Source: Polynucleobacter sp. JS-JIR-5-A7 (GTDB lineage Bacteria > Pseudomonadota > Gammaproteobacteria > Burkholderiales > Burkholderiaceae). From it: a stretch of DNA of 64,000 bases. Position 1 is the stretch's first letter. Each line of letters begins with the position of its first letter. Of the stretch, positions 1 through 9,235 are shown piece after piece. The stretch spans positions 2,040,048 to 2,104,047 of the forward strand of contig NZ_CP061308.1 in assembly GCF_018687935.1 (NCBI RefSeq), in the 5' to 3' direction. The notes beneath the pieces were generated by a model that was given only the letters and a program-made list of their open reading frames with translations, was not told where the DNA came from and made no database searches. The position numbers and the translations under genes are program-made.

Positions 1-216
1 ATTCATTATTCACATCCAATATTTGACATGGGCGCTATTCAAGCACAGAAAGAGTTACCACTCATTCAAGGTAACTCATCTATTTGGTATTGCGGGGCAT
101 GGACTGGCTTTGGCTTCCATGAAGATGGTCTGCGCTCTGGCGAACTAGTCGCAGAAGCTTTACTTGAAAGCATCCGCCCGGCTCTCAATGTCATCCCAAA
201 ACAAGATGCACGCTAA
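1..216 (+). CDS. FAD-dependent amine oxidase/NAD(P)-binding protein, C-terminal fragment
   Basis: The reading frame is open from base 1, so this is the 3' end of a gene that starts outside the window. The visible 71 residues include the motif WYCGAWTGFGFHEDGLRSG, which is the C-terminal FAD-contacting segment of the COG2907-type FAD oxidoreductases (flavin amine oxidase fold). The TAA stop is followed at once by the ATG of the DUF1365 gene (TAAATG), so the two are co-transcribed. Proteins of this type usually sit with DUF1365 and a cyclopropane synthase in lipid-modification operons, as here. The substrate cannot be told from this fragment. Confidence 0.8.
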   Translation: MHYSHPIFDMGAIQAQKELPLIQGNSSIWYCGAWTGFGFHEDGLRSGELVAEALLESIRPALNVIPKQDAR

Positions 217-1002
217 ATGAATCAAGCAAAGATTAACTTTGGAGATGTAAAACATAGTCGTCTTCGACCGGCAAAGAATGCTTTTGGATATGGTGTATTT
301 ACCGTATCTATCCCAATGCGGGCTCGCAGACAAAATCCTCAGCTTCTGAGCAATAGTGGTCTAGGCGACAACAAACTAGGTTTATGTTCATTCTTCGATA
401 AAGACCATGGGCTTGGAGGCAAAGACAGTCTAGCCTGGATTGAAAATATTCTGCAAGAAAACAATCTACTGAATAAGGAAGGGGAAATTTGGTTACAAAC
501 TTTTCCTAGAGTATTAGGCTATGTTTTTAACCCTGTCAGCTTTTGGATTTGCTCCGAGGCAGATGGAAAAGTTTACGCAGTATTGGCTGAAGTAAATAAT
601 ACCTTTGGCGAGCGTCACTGTTATTTATTACACAAAGATTCTGGAGAGCCGCTTCTATCGGGCGAGACCCTCACCAGTAAAAAAGTATTTCATGTGTCAC
701 CTTTTTGTGCAGTCCGTGGTGAATATCGGTTCCGGTTCTTGTTTGCTCAAGATAGCAATTCCAAGCAACACTCTGTTGCCCGTATTGAACTTCACGAAGA
801 TGGCCTGCCCCTCATCAATACCAGCATTAGCGGAAAAAGCCGCCTGCTTAGCAAATCCACGCTTTATTTAGCGCTCTTACGCTACCCATTAATGAGCTTG
901 GGAGTCATTTTCCGTATTCACTGGCAAGCATTAAAATTATGGATTAAAGGTGTACCCTTTCATTCAAAACCTAAACCACCAGAATTTGAAGTCAGTAGAT
1001 GA
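217..1002 (+). CDS. DUF1365 family protein
   Basis: A 261-residue protein of the DUF1365 family. Family-like features are the N-terminal segment with HSRLRPAKNAFGYGVF, the central NPVSFWIC and the following EVNNTFGERHCY. The biochemical role of the family is not established; it is repeatedly found between an FAD oxidoreductase and a cyclopropane-fatty-acid synthase homologue, and a part in membrane fatty-acid modification is inferred from that. The start follows the upstream stop directly, and the end overlaps the next gene by 4 bases (ATGA), which points to translational coupling. No signal peptide is obvious, although residues about 215-235 are hydrophobic. Confidence 0.85.
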   Translation: MNQAKINFGDVKHSRLRPAKNAFGYGVFTVSIPMRARRQNPQLLSNSGLGDNKLGLCSFFDKDHGLGGKDSLAWIENILQENNLLNKEGEIWLQTFPRVLGYVFNPVSFWICSEADGKVYAVLAEVNNTFGERHCYLLHKDSGEPLLSGETLTSKKVFHVSPFCAVRGEYRFRFLFAQDSNSKQHSVARIELHEDGLPLINTSISGKSRLLSKSTLYLALLRYPLMSLGVIFRIHWQALKLWIKGVPFHSKPKPPEFEVSR

Positions 1003-2294
1003 ATCGCCCCGGACAAAACTTACTATCACGACTCAATTTTTCGCGTCCACAAAACCGCGCGATTAACTCATCTAGTAAAGATCTCAGTAGCAAAGCACTT
1101 CTGACCAGTTTGTCCAGACTCAGCAGTGGCTATCTCAAAATGACTTTGCCAGATGGTGAAATACGAGAATTTGGTAAGCATACAGATTCATTAAATGCTG
1201 ACATTCAAATTCATGATTGGTCTGTTTTCAAACAAGTGATGTCACATGGCGATATCGGCTTTGCAGAGAGCTATATCCGCGGCGAGTGGAATACCTCTAA
1301 TCTCCAAGCGATTTTGGAATTGGCTATTCGCAATCGCACCATTCTTGAAAAAGCAATTTACGGTAGCTGGTTTGGATCGATCCTCTACCGTTTTAAGCAC
1401 TGGCTTCGCGATAACAGCAAAGCTGGTAGCCGCAAGAATATTCATGCGCACTACGATTTGGGGAATGCTTTTTATAGCCTGTGGTTAGACCCAACGATGA
1501 GTTACTCCAGTGCCTGGTTCTCAGAAAGCGACAGGCAAACACTGGCTGAAGCGCAGCGCGCTAAGATCAGGCGGATTCTGGAATCACTCAAGACTAGACC
1601 AGGAGATCATATATTAGAGATTGGCTGTGGCTGGGGTGGCATTATGGAGGAGGCATTATTAAGTGAGCGCTCCATTACTGGCCTGACACTTTCGACTGAA
1701 CAAAAAGCCTTTGCTGAAAATCGTTTGGCAAAGATAGAGGCAAAAGCAAATAAGGCCCAATCGTTTGAAGTTCGGTTGCAAGACTATCGTGACTGCCAAG
1801 AAAAATTCAATGGGATTGCTTCCGTTGAAATGTTTGAAGCTGTTGGAGAAAAACATTGGCCAGAATACTTTCAGATGATTGCTAAATGCCTCAAGGCTGG
1901 CGGTAAAGCCTGCATTCAAACGATTGTGATTGCTGAAGAATTATTTGAACGCTATCGCCACAACACTGACTTTATTCAGCAATATGTCTTTCCAGGTGGA
2001 ATGCTACCTTCTCGCTCTAGCTTTAAAGCAAGCGCAGAAAAGGCTGGCCTTCAAATTGAGGCGGAATTTGCGTTTGGATCTGACTATGCCAAAACACTCT
2101 GCCTCTGGCGCGACAGTTTTAACCAAAAACTCCAAGAAGTTCGCGAACTAGGCTTTGATGAGGCATTCATCAGACTTTGGAATTTCTATTTGATGTATTG
2201 TGCCGCAGGATTTTCAGAGCGCAATATTGATGTTGTGCAGTTCACTTTAAGTCATCAGCAAGCCCCAACATCTCCGGATGCGCTGACAGCATGA
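999..2294 (+). CDS. cfa: cyclopropane-fatty-acyl-phospholipid synthase family protein
   Basis: A 431-residue SAM-dependent methyltransferase of the CFA synthase family, which methylates the double bond of unsaturated acyl chains in membrane phospholipids. The family motif HYDLGN lies near residues 151-156, followed by LDPTMSYS. The SAM-binding loop EIGCGWGG is near 207-214, and a later EMFEAVGEKHW matches the active-site region. The length is close to that of other bacterial CFA synthases (about 380-430). It overlaps both neighbours by 4 bases. Whether the product is a plain cyclopropane or a methylated or furan fatty acid, as in related alphaproteobacterial operons, cannot be decided from sequence alone. 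Confidence 0.9.
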   Translation: MNRPGQNLLSRLNFSRPQNRAINSSSKDLSSKALLTSLSRLSSGYLKMTLPDGEIREFGKHTDSLNADIQIHDWSVFKQVMSHGDIGFAESYIRGEWNTSNLQAILELAIRNRTILEKAIYGSWFGSILYRFKHWLRDNSKAGSRKNIHAHYDLGNAFYSLWLDPTMSYSSAWFSESDRQTLAEAQRAKIRRILESLKTRPGDHILEIGCGWGGIMEEALLSERSITGLTLSTEQKAFAENRLAKIEAKANKAQSFEVRLQDYRDCQEKFNGIASVEMFEAVGEKHWPEYFQMIAKCLKAGGKACIQTIVIAEELFERYRHNTDFIQQYVFPGGMLPSRSSFKASAEKAGLQIEAEFAFGSDYAKTLCLWRDSFNQKLQEVRELGFDEAFIRLWNFYLMYCAAGFSERNIDVVQFTLSHQQAPTSPDALTA

Positions 2295-3067
2295 AACAAA
2301 CAGGTATAGCAAATTTTGCAGGAAAGCGCATCTGGGTCATTGGCGCCTCTAGCGGAATTGGCGAAGCATGCGCTAAAGCCTTCATCAATCAAGGCGCTAA
2401 AGTTGCGTTATCGAGCAGAAGAGTAGAACGTTTAAATGCAATCGCAGAGCATGCAAAGCTTGCTCAAACCTTAGTCATTCCATTAGATGTCACCAATCGT
2501 GATCAACTCACTCAAGGCTATCAGGCTCTCCTTAAGACTTGGGGTGGATTAGATTTATTACTATTTGTCTCAGGCATCTATGTGCCCTTACGGGCAGACG
2601 ATTTTGAGATCAATATTGCAGAGCAAACGATTGAGGCCAATCTCCTTGGACCCATGAGGGCAGTTGCACTAGCCCTACCTGAAATGCTCAAGGCGCATTC
2701 CGGACATATTGCCATTGTTGGTAGCGTTGCAGGATATAGCGGCCTACCTAAAGCATTAGCTTATGGCCCTAGTAAAGCCGGCATCATCAATTTCTGTGAA
2801 ACTCTGTACTACGATTTACTGCCGCAAGGTATCAGTGTTCATATGATCTCCCCGGGTTTTGTTGCAACCGAGGCTACTGCTCAAAATGATTTTGAAATGC
2901 CTGCCTTGATTACGACTGAAGAAGCTGCCAAAGAAATTTTAAGCGGCATCCAAAGAGGGGAATTTGATATTCACTTCCCTAAGAGATTCTCAGGATTTTT
3001 AAAGTTCTTAAGAATTCTGCCTTATCCACTCTATTTCTGGATTGTGCGGCGCTTCGTCAAAATCTAA
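2291..3067 (+). CDS. SDR family NAD(P)-dependent oxidoreductase
   Basis: A 258-residue short-chain dehydrogenase/reductase. The dinucleotide-binding motif GASSGIGEA is at about residues 18-26, the catalytic Ser is in VGSVAGYSG, and the YxxxK pair is in YGPSKAG. The C-terminus ends in a hydrophobic, basic tail (PYPLYFWIVRRFVKI) that may touch the membrane. It is the last gene of the cfa operon, overlapping cfa by 4 bases, so a lipid or fatty-acyl substrate is a reasonable inference but is not shown. The SDR assignment is firm; the reaction is unknown. Confidence 0.85.
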   Translation: MKQTGIANFAGKRIWVIGASSGIGEACAKAFINQGAKVALSSRRVERLNAIAEHAKLAQTLVIPLDVTNRDQLTQGYQALLKTWGGLDLLLFVSGIYVPLRADDFEINIAEQTIEANLLGPMRAVALALPEMLKAHSGHIAIVGSVAGYSGLPKALAYGPSKAGIINFCETLYYDLLPQGISVHMISPGFVATEATAQNDFEMPALITTEEAAKEILSGIQRGEFDIHFPKRFSGFLKFLRILPYPLYFWIVRRFVKI

Positions 3068-3099
3068 GCAAGAAGAGTGTCTGTAATGATTGAGAATTA

Positions 3100-3747
3100 C
3101 TACTTGTACTTATCTTTCCGAATTTTCTCTTCGAGATAATCCATCACAGCAATTGCTTTAGCTTTAGTCCCAGCGATAGATGGTGAAGTAACATACCTGC
3201 CCTGCATCACAATCGTAGGAACACCGTCAATACGATATGCCTCCGCCAATTGCTTGGCAGCTCTTGCCTTAGACACAACAGCAAAGGAGCGATAGGTGGC
3301 TAAAAAAGTATTGCTATCAACGCCTTGTGAGGCAACCCAATCTGTAATTTCAGGCTCGGTCAGTAAGCGTTTATTTTCCTTATGCATCGCATACATCACC
3401 TTCTCATTCAAGGCATTACCTTTACCCATCGCCTCAAGCGCATAGAAAAGTTGGCTATGTGGCAAGAAATCATCGCGGAACGCTACTGGCACTCTACGGA
3501 AAACTACATCTTTTGGTTGACGCTTCACCCAAGCACTAAGCTCAGGCTCAAAGTCATAGCAATGGGGACAGCCATACCAAAAGAATTCAATGAACTCAAC
3601 TTTGCCTTTGGTTCCCACTGGCTGGGGCACAGGCAAAACGCGATATTCAAATCCCTCTTCAATTTTTTGTCCCTGCGCAATGGCAAGGCCACTCAAAAAA
3701 ATAAAGAAGAATACAAAAAATACTCTTTTACTAAATGCGATCATCAT
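3100..3747 (-). CDS. dsbA: thiol:disulfide interchange protein DsbA
   Basis: A 215-residue periplasmic thioredoxin-fold oxidase that introduces disulfide bonds into secreted proteins. A signal peptide (basic start, long Phe-rich hydrophobic core, cleavage after about AIA at residue 24) precedes the fold. The active site CPHC is at about residues 60-63 in FFWYGCPHC, and the cis-proline loop is GVPTIV. Both are canonical for DsbA. It is the distal gene of argS-SPOR-dsbA, 7 bases after the SPOR gene. The first two codons are both ATG (3747 and 3744); either could be the start. It converges on the SDR gene. Confidence 0.93.
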   Translation of the reverse strand: MMIAFSKRVFFVFFFIFLSGLAIAQGQKIEEGFEYRVLPVPQPVGTKGKVEFIEFFWYGCPHCYDFEPELSAWVKRQPKDVVFRRVPVAFRDDFLPHSQLFYALEAMGKGNALNEKVMYAMHKENKRLLTEPEITDWVASQGVDSNTFLATYRSFAVVSKARAAKQLAEAYRIDGVPTIVMQGRYVTSPSIAGTKAKAIAVMDYLEEKIRKDKYK

Positions 3748-3754
3748 GTTTACT

Positions 3755-4372
3755 TTACTTGCTAGCTTTGATAAGAGTGGGTTTGATGCCCAAGGTATTT
3801 AACTTGTCACGCGCTGGATTGCTTTCTTCAGGACTGTTGTAGGGCCCTGAGCGAACACGCCATAGAGTATTTCCATCAGCAGTAACTTCGCTCAATTGTG
3901 TTTGGATACCCTGAATAGCTAGGCTTGCTTTTTGCGCATCTGCATCTGCACGTTTTGTAAAAGCACCAACCTGCAAGAAATAAATAGCATCGCCCTTTGC
4001 GGCTGCTTGAGCAGCAGCTTCCGCTGACTTCTTACCGCCTACCAAATCGCCAATAGGATCAGTGGTAGCTGGTGCAGGACTTTTGCCTTGTAGTGGCTTA
4101 TTCAAATCTAATTGCTCTGCGGGGGCAGCAGCCTCTCCGTCAGCTTGATCGGCAGGCTTAATCAACATTGGTAAATTTGGCGCGCGTACGCCAGGTCTTT
4201 CTTGAGGCGTATTTTTAGAAAGGTAGAAAGCAATAAAAAATGCAATCCCAAGACCAGCGCCTAAACCCAAAACAAAGCCCAGAATAGTGCCGCCATATTG
4301 AGCATTATTAACAGGAATAGATTCTCTTTCGTGCTTCATGAAGCCATCCTGCTGATTCGGTTTTTTCATCAT
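3755..4372 (-). CDS. SPOR domain-containing membrane protein (FtsN-like layout)
   Basis: A 205-residue single-pass membrane protein. A short cytoplasmic N-terminus leads to a Gly-rich membrane segment (about 27-50), then a Pro/Ala-rich periplasmic linker, and a C-terminal SPOR domain (about 128-203; starts FLQVGAFTKRADA, includes LWRVRSGPY). SPOR domains bind denuded glycan strands at the division septum, and this layout resembles FtsN. The gene sits between argS and dsbA, a common betaproteobacterial arrangement. Calling it FtsN would go beyond the evidence, since the essential FtsN segment is not recognisable. The start may be Met1, Met2 or Met12. Confidence 0.85.
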   Translation of the reverse strand: MMKKPNQQDGFMKHERESIPVNNAQYGGTILGFVLGLGAGLGIAFFIAFYLSKNTPQERPGVRAPNLPMLIKPADQADGEAAAPAEQLDLNKPLQGKSPAPATTDPIGDLVGGKKSAEAAAQAAAKGDAIYFLQVGAFTKRADADAQKASLAIQGIQTQLSEVTADGNTLWRVRSGPYNSPEESNPARDKLNTLGIKPTLIKASK

Positions 4373-4407
4373 TTCCTCATCTTACCTATTCACGCTATTC
4401 TTTGCTA

Positions 4408-6135
4408 CTACATCTTTACTGGTGCAGATACCCCTAGAAGCTTTAAACCATTCTGTAGAACTTGGCGGGTGGCTGATAAAAGAGCAAGTCGGGCTAATTT
4501 CAGGCTTTCATCATCTACCAATACACGATCGGCGTTGTAGAAAGTATGGAAATCTCCCGCCAAATCCCGCAAATAGAAAGCAAGCGCATGCGGGGCCAAT
4601 TCAGCTGCTGCATCCGTTAACACCTCAGGATACTCAGCCAAACGTCTTAGCAAATGATCTGAAGCTTTACTTTGTAATAAAGATAAGTCTGCACCCGCTA
4701 GATCTGGCGTGCTGCCGCCCCATTGCTGCAGGATCGAACTTATCCGCGCATGGGCATATTGCACATAGAAGACAGGGTTCTCATCGTTTTGTTGAAGCGC
4801 TAAATCAATATCAAATACAAATTCTGTATCCGCTTTACGAGAGATGAGGAAAAAGCGCACCGCATCACGTCCGCGCTGTAGCGCTAACTCTCTTTCCTCT
4901 GGTGTCATCTCTGGGGTAACACCGCCAGACCACTCAACTAAATCGCGCACTGTCACGTATGAACCAGCCCGCTTAGAAATTTTGACTTCTTCGCCGTTAC
5001 GCATCACAGTAACCATCTTATGCAATACATAGTCTGGATATGTCTTCGGGATTTTCCAGCCACGCTTCTGAGCCACACCCTGCAAGCCTGAACGGACACG
5101 CGCAATCGTGCCGTGGTGATCGCTACCTTGCACGTTGATCACTTTTGTAAAGCCTCGGTTCCATTTACTGGCGTGGTATGCGACATCAGGAACAAAGTAA
5201 GTAAAGCTGCCATCGGACTTACGCATCACACGATCTTTGTCATCGCTATCATCAGTTGTTCTGAGCCAAAGTGCGCCCTCGGATTCATAGGTCTTACCAA
5301 TGCTCTGTAAATCCTGAACAATCTCACCAACGCTACCATCTGTATATAAAGAGGACTCTAGGTAATAGCAATCAAACTTCACACCAAATATTTTCAAATC
5401 GATATCTTGTTCATTGCGCAAATACGCAACAGCAAATTGACGAATAGCTTCTAGATCATCGCGATATTCGGGAGATGCTTTAAATGCTGTTGCAATCTCT
5501 GCAATATATTCACCGTTATAGGCTTGCTCGGGCCAATTAGTATCACCAGGTTTCAAACCATTCAGACGCGCCTGAACAGACAAAGCAAGGTTGGCTATCT
5601 GAACGCCCGCATCGTTGTAATAAAACTCACGATGCACCTTAATTCCCTGGGTTGCTAATAGATTTGCTAAGGCATCACCAAGTGCAGCCTGCCTGCCATG
5701 ACCAACATGCAATGGGCCAGTGGGATTGGCTGAAACGAATTCAATCATAGCGCTAGCAATAGGCTCGCCTCCTTGAGCAATCTCACCAAAATAAGGACCA
5801 CCCGAAAGAATCTCTCCAACTACTGCCGTTTTGGCTGCATTGCTTAGTCTGAAATTAATAAAGCCAGGGCCAGCGATTTCACAGGATGCGATTAATTGCT
5901 TAAAGTCAGACTGTTTTTGTAAACGCTCTACCAAAGCTTGGGCCAGATCTCTTGGATTGAGCTTCCAAGATTTTGAAAGTTGGAGCGCAATATTACAGGC
6001 GACATCGCCATGATCAACGGCCTTAGGACGCTCTAAGCGGGGCGCTGGTGTCTCACCTAGTCCGCGCTCTTGAGCCAAGCCCTGAAGGGCTGCACTCAGC
6101 ATTTCAATTAAACGATTTTTATTAGTCAGCAACAT
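4408..6135 (-). CDS. argS: arginine--tRNA ligase
   Basis: A 575-residue class I aminoacyl-tRNA synthetase that charges tRNA-Arg. It has the N-terminal Add-1 domain, the HIGH-type signature in SANPTGPLHVGHGRQ near residue 140, the KMSKS equivalent KISKRAG, and a C-terminal DALR anticodon-binding domain (YVQYAHARISSIL onward). The length is normal for the family. It is the first gene of argS-SPOR-dsbA and is divergent from the DUF1840 gene, with 35 bases between the start codons. Confidence 0.96.
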   Translation of the reverse strand: MLLTNKNRLIEMLSAALQGLAQERGLGETPAPRLERPKAVDHGDVACNIALQLSKSWKLNPRDLAQALVERLQKQSDFKQLIASCEIAGPGFINFRLSNAAKTAVVGEILSGGPYFGEIAQGGEPIASAMIEFVSANPTGPLHVGHGRQAALGDALANLLATQGIKVHREFYYNDAGVQIANLALSVQARLNGLKPGDTNWPEQAYNGEYIAEIATAFKASPEYRDDLEAIRQFAVAYLRNEQDIDLKIFGVKFDCYYLESSLYTDGSVGEIVQDLQSIGKTYESEGALWLRTTDDSDDKDRVMRKSDGSFTYFVPDVAYHASKWNRGFTKVINVQGSDHHGTIARVRSGLQGVAQKRGWKIPKTYPDYVLHKMVTVMRNGEEVKISKRAGSYVTVRDLVEWSGGVTPEMTPEERELALQRGRDAVRFFLISRKADTEFVFDIDLALQQNDENPVFYVQYAHARISSILQQWGGSTPDLAGADLSLLQSKASDHLLRRLAEYPEVLTDAAAELAPHALAFYLRDLAGDFHTFYNADRVLVDDESLKLARLALLSATRQVLQNGLKLLGVSAPVKM

Positions 6136-6170
6136 AGATAAGTGAGTTTATCAGGTGGTAAGCTATCAAA

Positions 6171-6488
6171 ATGATCTATCAATTTCGCTCCAAAGCGGGT
6201 CCGGACGTCATCATGCTGGCGGATCTGACTCAGCGAATTTTTGATATTTTGGGTCGGCCACTGGAACCCAGAGGGATCCTCACTAAAGAACAGCTCCCCA
6301 CTCTCATTACAGCCTTGGAAACAGCCATCCTTCAAGACCTTGAAGAACGCTCTAAGGAAAATAATCCGGCTAATGAAAAAACTGAAAAGCCAAAGTTGGC
6401 CGACCGACTTGGCCAAAGGGCTTATCCTTTTTTAGAGCTCATGAAACAGGCAAAAGCCAAAAATGAGCCTGTGATGTGGGGCGTTTAA
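6171..6488 (+). CDS. DUF1840 domain-containing protein
   Basis: A 105-residue protein starting MIYQFRSKAGPDVIML, which is the hallmark start of the DUF1840 family, small proteins typical of Betaproteobacteria. The C-terminal half contains RAYPFLELMKQAKAKNEPVMWGV, also family-like. No function is known. It is divergent from argS, and its stop overlaps the 3' end of the metH C-terminal gene by 4 bases on the other strand. The middle is rich in charged residues and probably helical. Confidence 0.85.
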   Translation: MIYQFRSKAGPDVIMLADLTQRIFDILGRPLEPRGILTKEQLPTLITALETAILQDLEERSKENNPANEKTEKPKLADRLGQRAYPFLELMKQAKAKNEPVMWGV

Positions 6489-9235
6489 TCTATCAGGCTA
6501 GCTAATTGACGGCGGACATCTTCGACAGACTGCCCTCGACGCTGAGCAAGATCCTCCACTTGATCGCTACTCATTTTTCCAACATTAAAGTATTGCGCAT
6601 CTGGATGAGCCATATAAAAACCGCTCACACTAGAAGCTGGATTCATCGCCATTGACTCAGTCAGAGTCATGCCAATATCTTCAGAGCCAATCACTCTTAG
6701 CAAGTCCTGCTTTACTTCATGCGCTGGGCAAGCAGGATAACCTGGCGCTGGACGAATACCACGATATTCTTCATTGATCATCTGATCGTTGGTTAAAAGC
6801 TCATCTGTTGCATAGCCCCACAAATCAGTTCGCACGCGATGGTGCATTAGTTCTGCAAACGCTTCAGCCAAACGATCTGCTAGAGCCTTCAACATAATGG
6901 CACTGTAGTCATCATGCTTTACCTGAAACTCAGCAACTTTCTTTTCAACACCATGGCCAGTAGTCACTGCGAAGCAGCCAAGATAGTCAGCCACACCAGA
7001 ATCTTTTGGCGCTACGTAATCTGCTAGACAACGATTAGGTCTGCGCGCACCATCGACCACTGGGCGTTCAGACTGTTGGCGCAAATTGTGCCAAACAAAT
7101 AATGGATGTTGGCGAGCCTCATCGCTATATAAAACAATATCATCACCCACTGTATTGGCCGGGTAAAAAGCGACCACAGCATCAGCTTGAAGCCATTGAC
7201 CCTTCACCAACTTATCCAACATAGCCTGAGCATCGGCATGCACTTTGCGTGCCTCTACTCCAACTACCTCATCATCCAAAATAGCCGGAAATTTTCCTGC
7301 TAAATCCCAAGTTTGAAAGAATGGTGTCCAATCGATGTATTTAGCAATATCACTCAGTGCAAAGTTTTTAAAAACGCGGCGTCCAATAAACTTTGGCTTT
7401 TCTGGAACGTAGCTAGACCAATCAATCATCTCGCGATTTTTACGAGCAGCTTCTAAGGAAATGGTTGGGGCAGCCTTCTTGTTGGCATGTTGCTCACGAA
7501 TACGGACATAATCATCGCGCAAGTCTTGAATAAACTTCTTAGCACTTTCATCAGAGAGCAAGCTTGAGGCAACCGATACCGAACGCGAGGCGTCTGGCAC
7601 ATAAACCACCGGGCCATCATAATGCGGAGCAATCTTCACGGCAGTATGAACACGAGAAGTAGTAGCGCCACCAATCATTAAAGGAATTTGACGCTCACGG
7701 AAATAATCATCGCGCTGCATCTCTTGCGCAACATAAGTCATCTCTTCAAGTGATGGCGTAATTAGTCCTGATAAGCCAACAATGTCAGCATTTTCTTCTT
7801 TAGCACGCTTCAGAATTTCTGCACAGGGTACCATCACACCCATATTAGCCACTTCAAAGTTATTACATTGCAGAACTACTGTCACAATATTTTTACCAAT
7901 ATCATGGACGTCACCTTTAACGGTAGCCATCACGATCTTGCCCTTAGCTTTCGCTTCGCCACCAGCAGCAATGTGCTGACGCTTTTCTTCTTCAATGTAA
8001 GGAATCAGAATGGCAACCGCTTGTTTCATCACACGAGCGCTCTTTACGACCTGGGGCAAGAACATTTTGCCGGCGCCGAATAAGTCGCCAACTACGTTCA
8101 TACCATCCATCAGAGGGCCTTCAATAACCTCAATTGGCCTACCGCCTGCGCCCATAATTTCCGCACGCAGCTCTTCGGTATCTTCTTCGATAAATGTGGT
8201 GATGCCATGAACCAAAGCATGCGTTAAACGATCGCGCACTAGGTTATCGCGCCAGACCAAGTTCTCAATCTGCTTAGTACCATCGCCTTTGAATTGATCG
8301 GCAATAGCCAGCAATCTCTCAGTTGGCGTTTGGCCATCTTTATCTTTAAAGCGGTTTAGCACGACATCTTCAACGCGCTCACGCAACTCAGGATCTAAAT
8401 CTGCATAGACACCTAATTGACCAGCATTGACGATGCCCATATCCATGCCTGCTTGGATAGCGTGATACAGGAATACCGTATGAATAGCCTCGCGTACTCG
8501 ATCATTGCCGCGGAAAGAGAAGCTCACATTCGAAACGCCACCACTGACCTTAGCGCCCGGCAGATTTTCTTTAATCCAGCGAGTAGCGTTAATAAAATCG
8601 ACTGCGTAGTTATCGTGCTCTTCAATGCCCGTGGCAATCGCAAAGATATTAGGATCAAAAATAATATCTTCGGCTGGAAAGCCGATTTCATTGACTAAGA
8701 TGCTGTAGCAACGCTGACAAATCTCGGTCTTGCGCTTAAAGGTATCAGCTTGACCGACTTCATCAAACGCCATCACTACCGAAGCAGCGCCATAGCGACG
8801 GATCAAGCGAGCTTGTTTACGAAAAGATTCTTCGCCTTCTTTTAAGGAAATCGAATTCACAATCGGTTTCCCTTGAATACATTTCAGCCCTGCTTCAATC
8901 ACACTCCACTTAGAAGAATCGATCATGATGGGCACGCGAGCAATGTCAGGCTCGGAGGCAATCAGATTTAAGAAGCGCGTCATCGCCGCTTCTGAATCCA
9001 ACATGGCCTCATCCATATTGATATCAATGACTTGAGCACCGCTTTCAACTTGCTGGCGAGCCACTACTAGCGCCTCATCAAATTGATTATTCAAAATCAT
9101 CCGAGAAAATGCTTTAGATCCAGTTACGTTAGTACGCTCACCAATATTCACGAAACCGACAGCAGAAGTTACATTGAAGGGCTCAAGGCCAGAAAGTTTC
9201 ATTGCTGGCATTGTTTGTTTATCTATCTTGCTCAT
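6485..9235 (-). CDS. metH: methionine synthase, C-terminal part (methyl-THF, cobalamin and activation domains)
   Basis: A 916-residue polypeptide with the last three modules of cobalamin-dependent methionine synthase. The methyltetrahydrofolate-binding domain starts with FVNIGERTNVTGSKAF. The cobalamin cap and Rossmann domain carry the cofactor His in GDVHDIGKNIV, with GLSGLITPS downstream. The SAM-dependent reactivation domain includes RPAPGYPACPAH. The enzyme remethylates homocysteine to methionine in the cytosol. The homocysteine-binding module is missing here because it is encoded by the preceding gene; start and stop overlap by 4 bases (ATGA), so the two should be made in equal amounts. 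Confidence 0.95.
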   Translation of the reverse strand: MSKIDKQTMPAMKLSGLEPFNVTSAVGFVNIGERTNVTGSKAFSRMILNNQFDEALVVARQQVESGAQVIDINMDEAMLDSEAAMTRFLNLIASEPDIARVPIMIDSSKWSVIEAGLKCIQGKPIVNSISLKEGEESFRKQARLIRRYGAASVVMAFDEVGQADTFKRKTEICQRCYSILVNEIGFPAEDIIFDPNIFAIATGIEEHDNYAVDFINATRWIKENLPGAKVSGGVSNVSFSFRGNDRVREAIHTVFLYHAIQAGMDMGIVNAGQLGVYADLDPELRERVEDVVLNRFKDKDGQTPTERLLAIADQFKGDGTKQIENLVWRDNLVRDRLTHALVHGITTFIEEDTEELRAEIMGAGGRPIEVIEGPLMDGMNVVGDLFGAGKMFLPQVVKSARVMKQAVAILIPYIEEEKRQHIAAGGEAKAKGKIVMATVKGDVHDIGKNIVTVVLQCNNFEVANMGVMVPCAEILKRAKEENADIVGLSGLITPSLEEMTYVAQEMQRDDYFRERQIPLMIGGATTSRVHTAVKIAPHYDGPVVYVPDASRSVSVASSLLSDESAKKFIQDLRDDYVRIREQHANKKAAPTISLEAARKNREMIDWSSYVPEKPKFIGRRVFKNFALSDIAKYIDWTPFFQTWDLAGKFPAILDDEVVGVEARKVHADAQAMLDKLVKGQWLQADAVVAFYPANTVGDDIVLYSDEARQHPLFVWHNLRQQSERPVVDGARRPNRCLADYVAPKDSGVADYLGCFAVTTGHGVEKKVAEFQVKHDDYSAIMLKALADRLAEAFAELMHHRVRTDLWGYATDELLTNDQMINEEYRGIRPAPGYPACPAHEVKQDLLRVIGSEDIGMTLTESMAMNPASSVSGFYMAHPDAQYFNVGKMSSDQVEDLAQRRGQSVEDVRRQLASLID

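Noticed and set aside
3382..3765. 127-residue plus-strand ORF opposite dsbA
   Set aside because: It is the antisense shadow of a well-supported DsbA gene and has no domain pattern or upstream SD of its own.
6126..6416. 96-residue minus-strand ORF opposite DUF1840
   Set aside because: DUF1840 on the plus strand matches a known family along its length; the opposite frame shows no motif.
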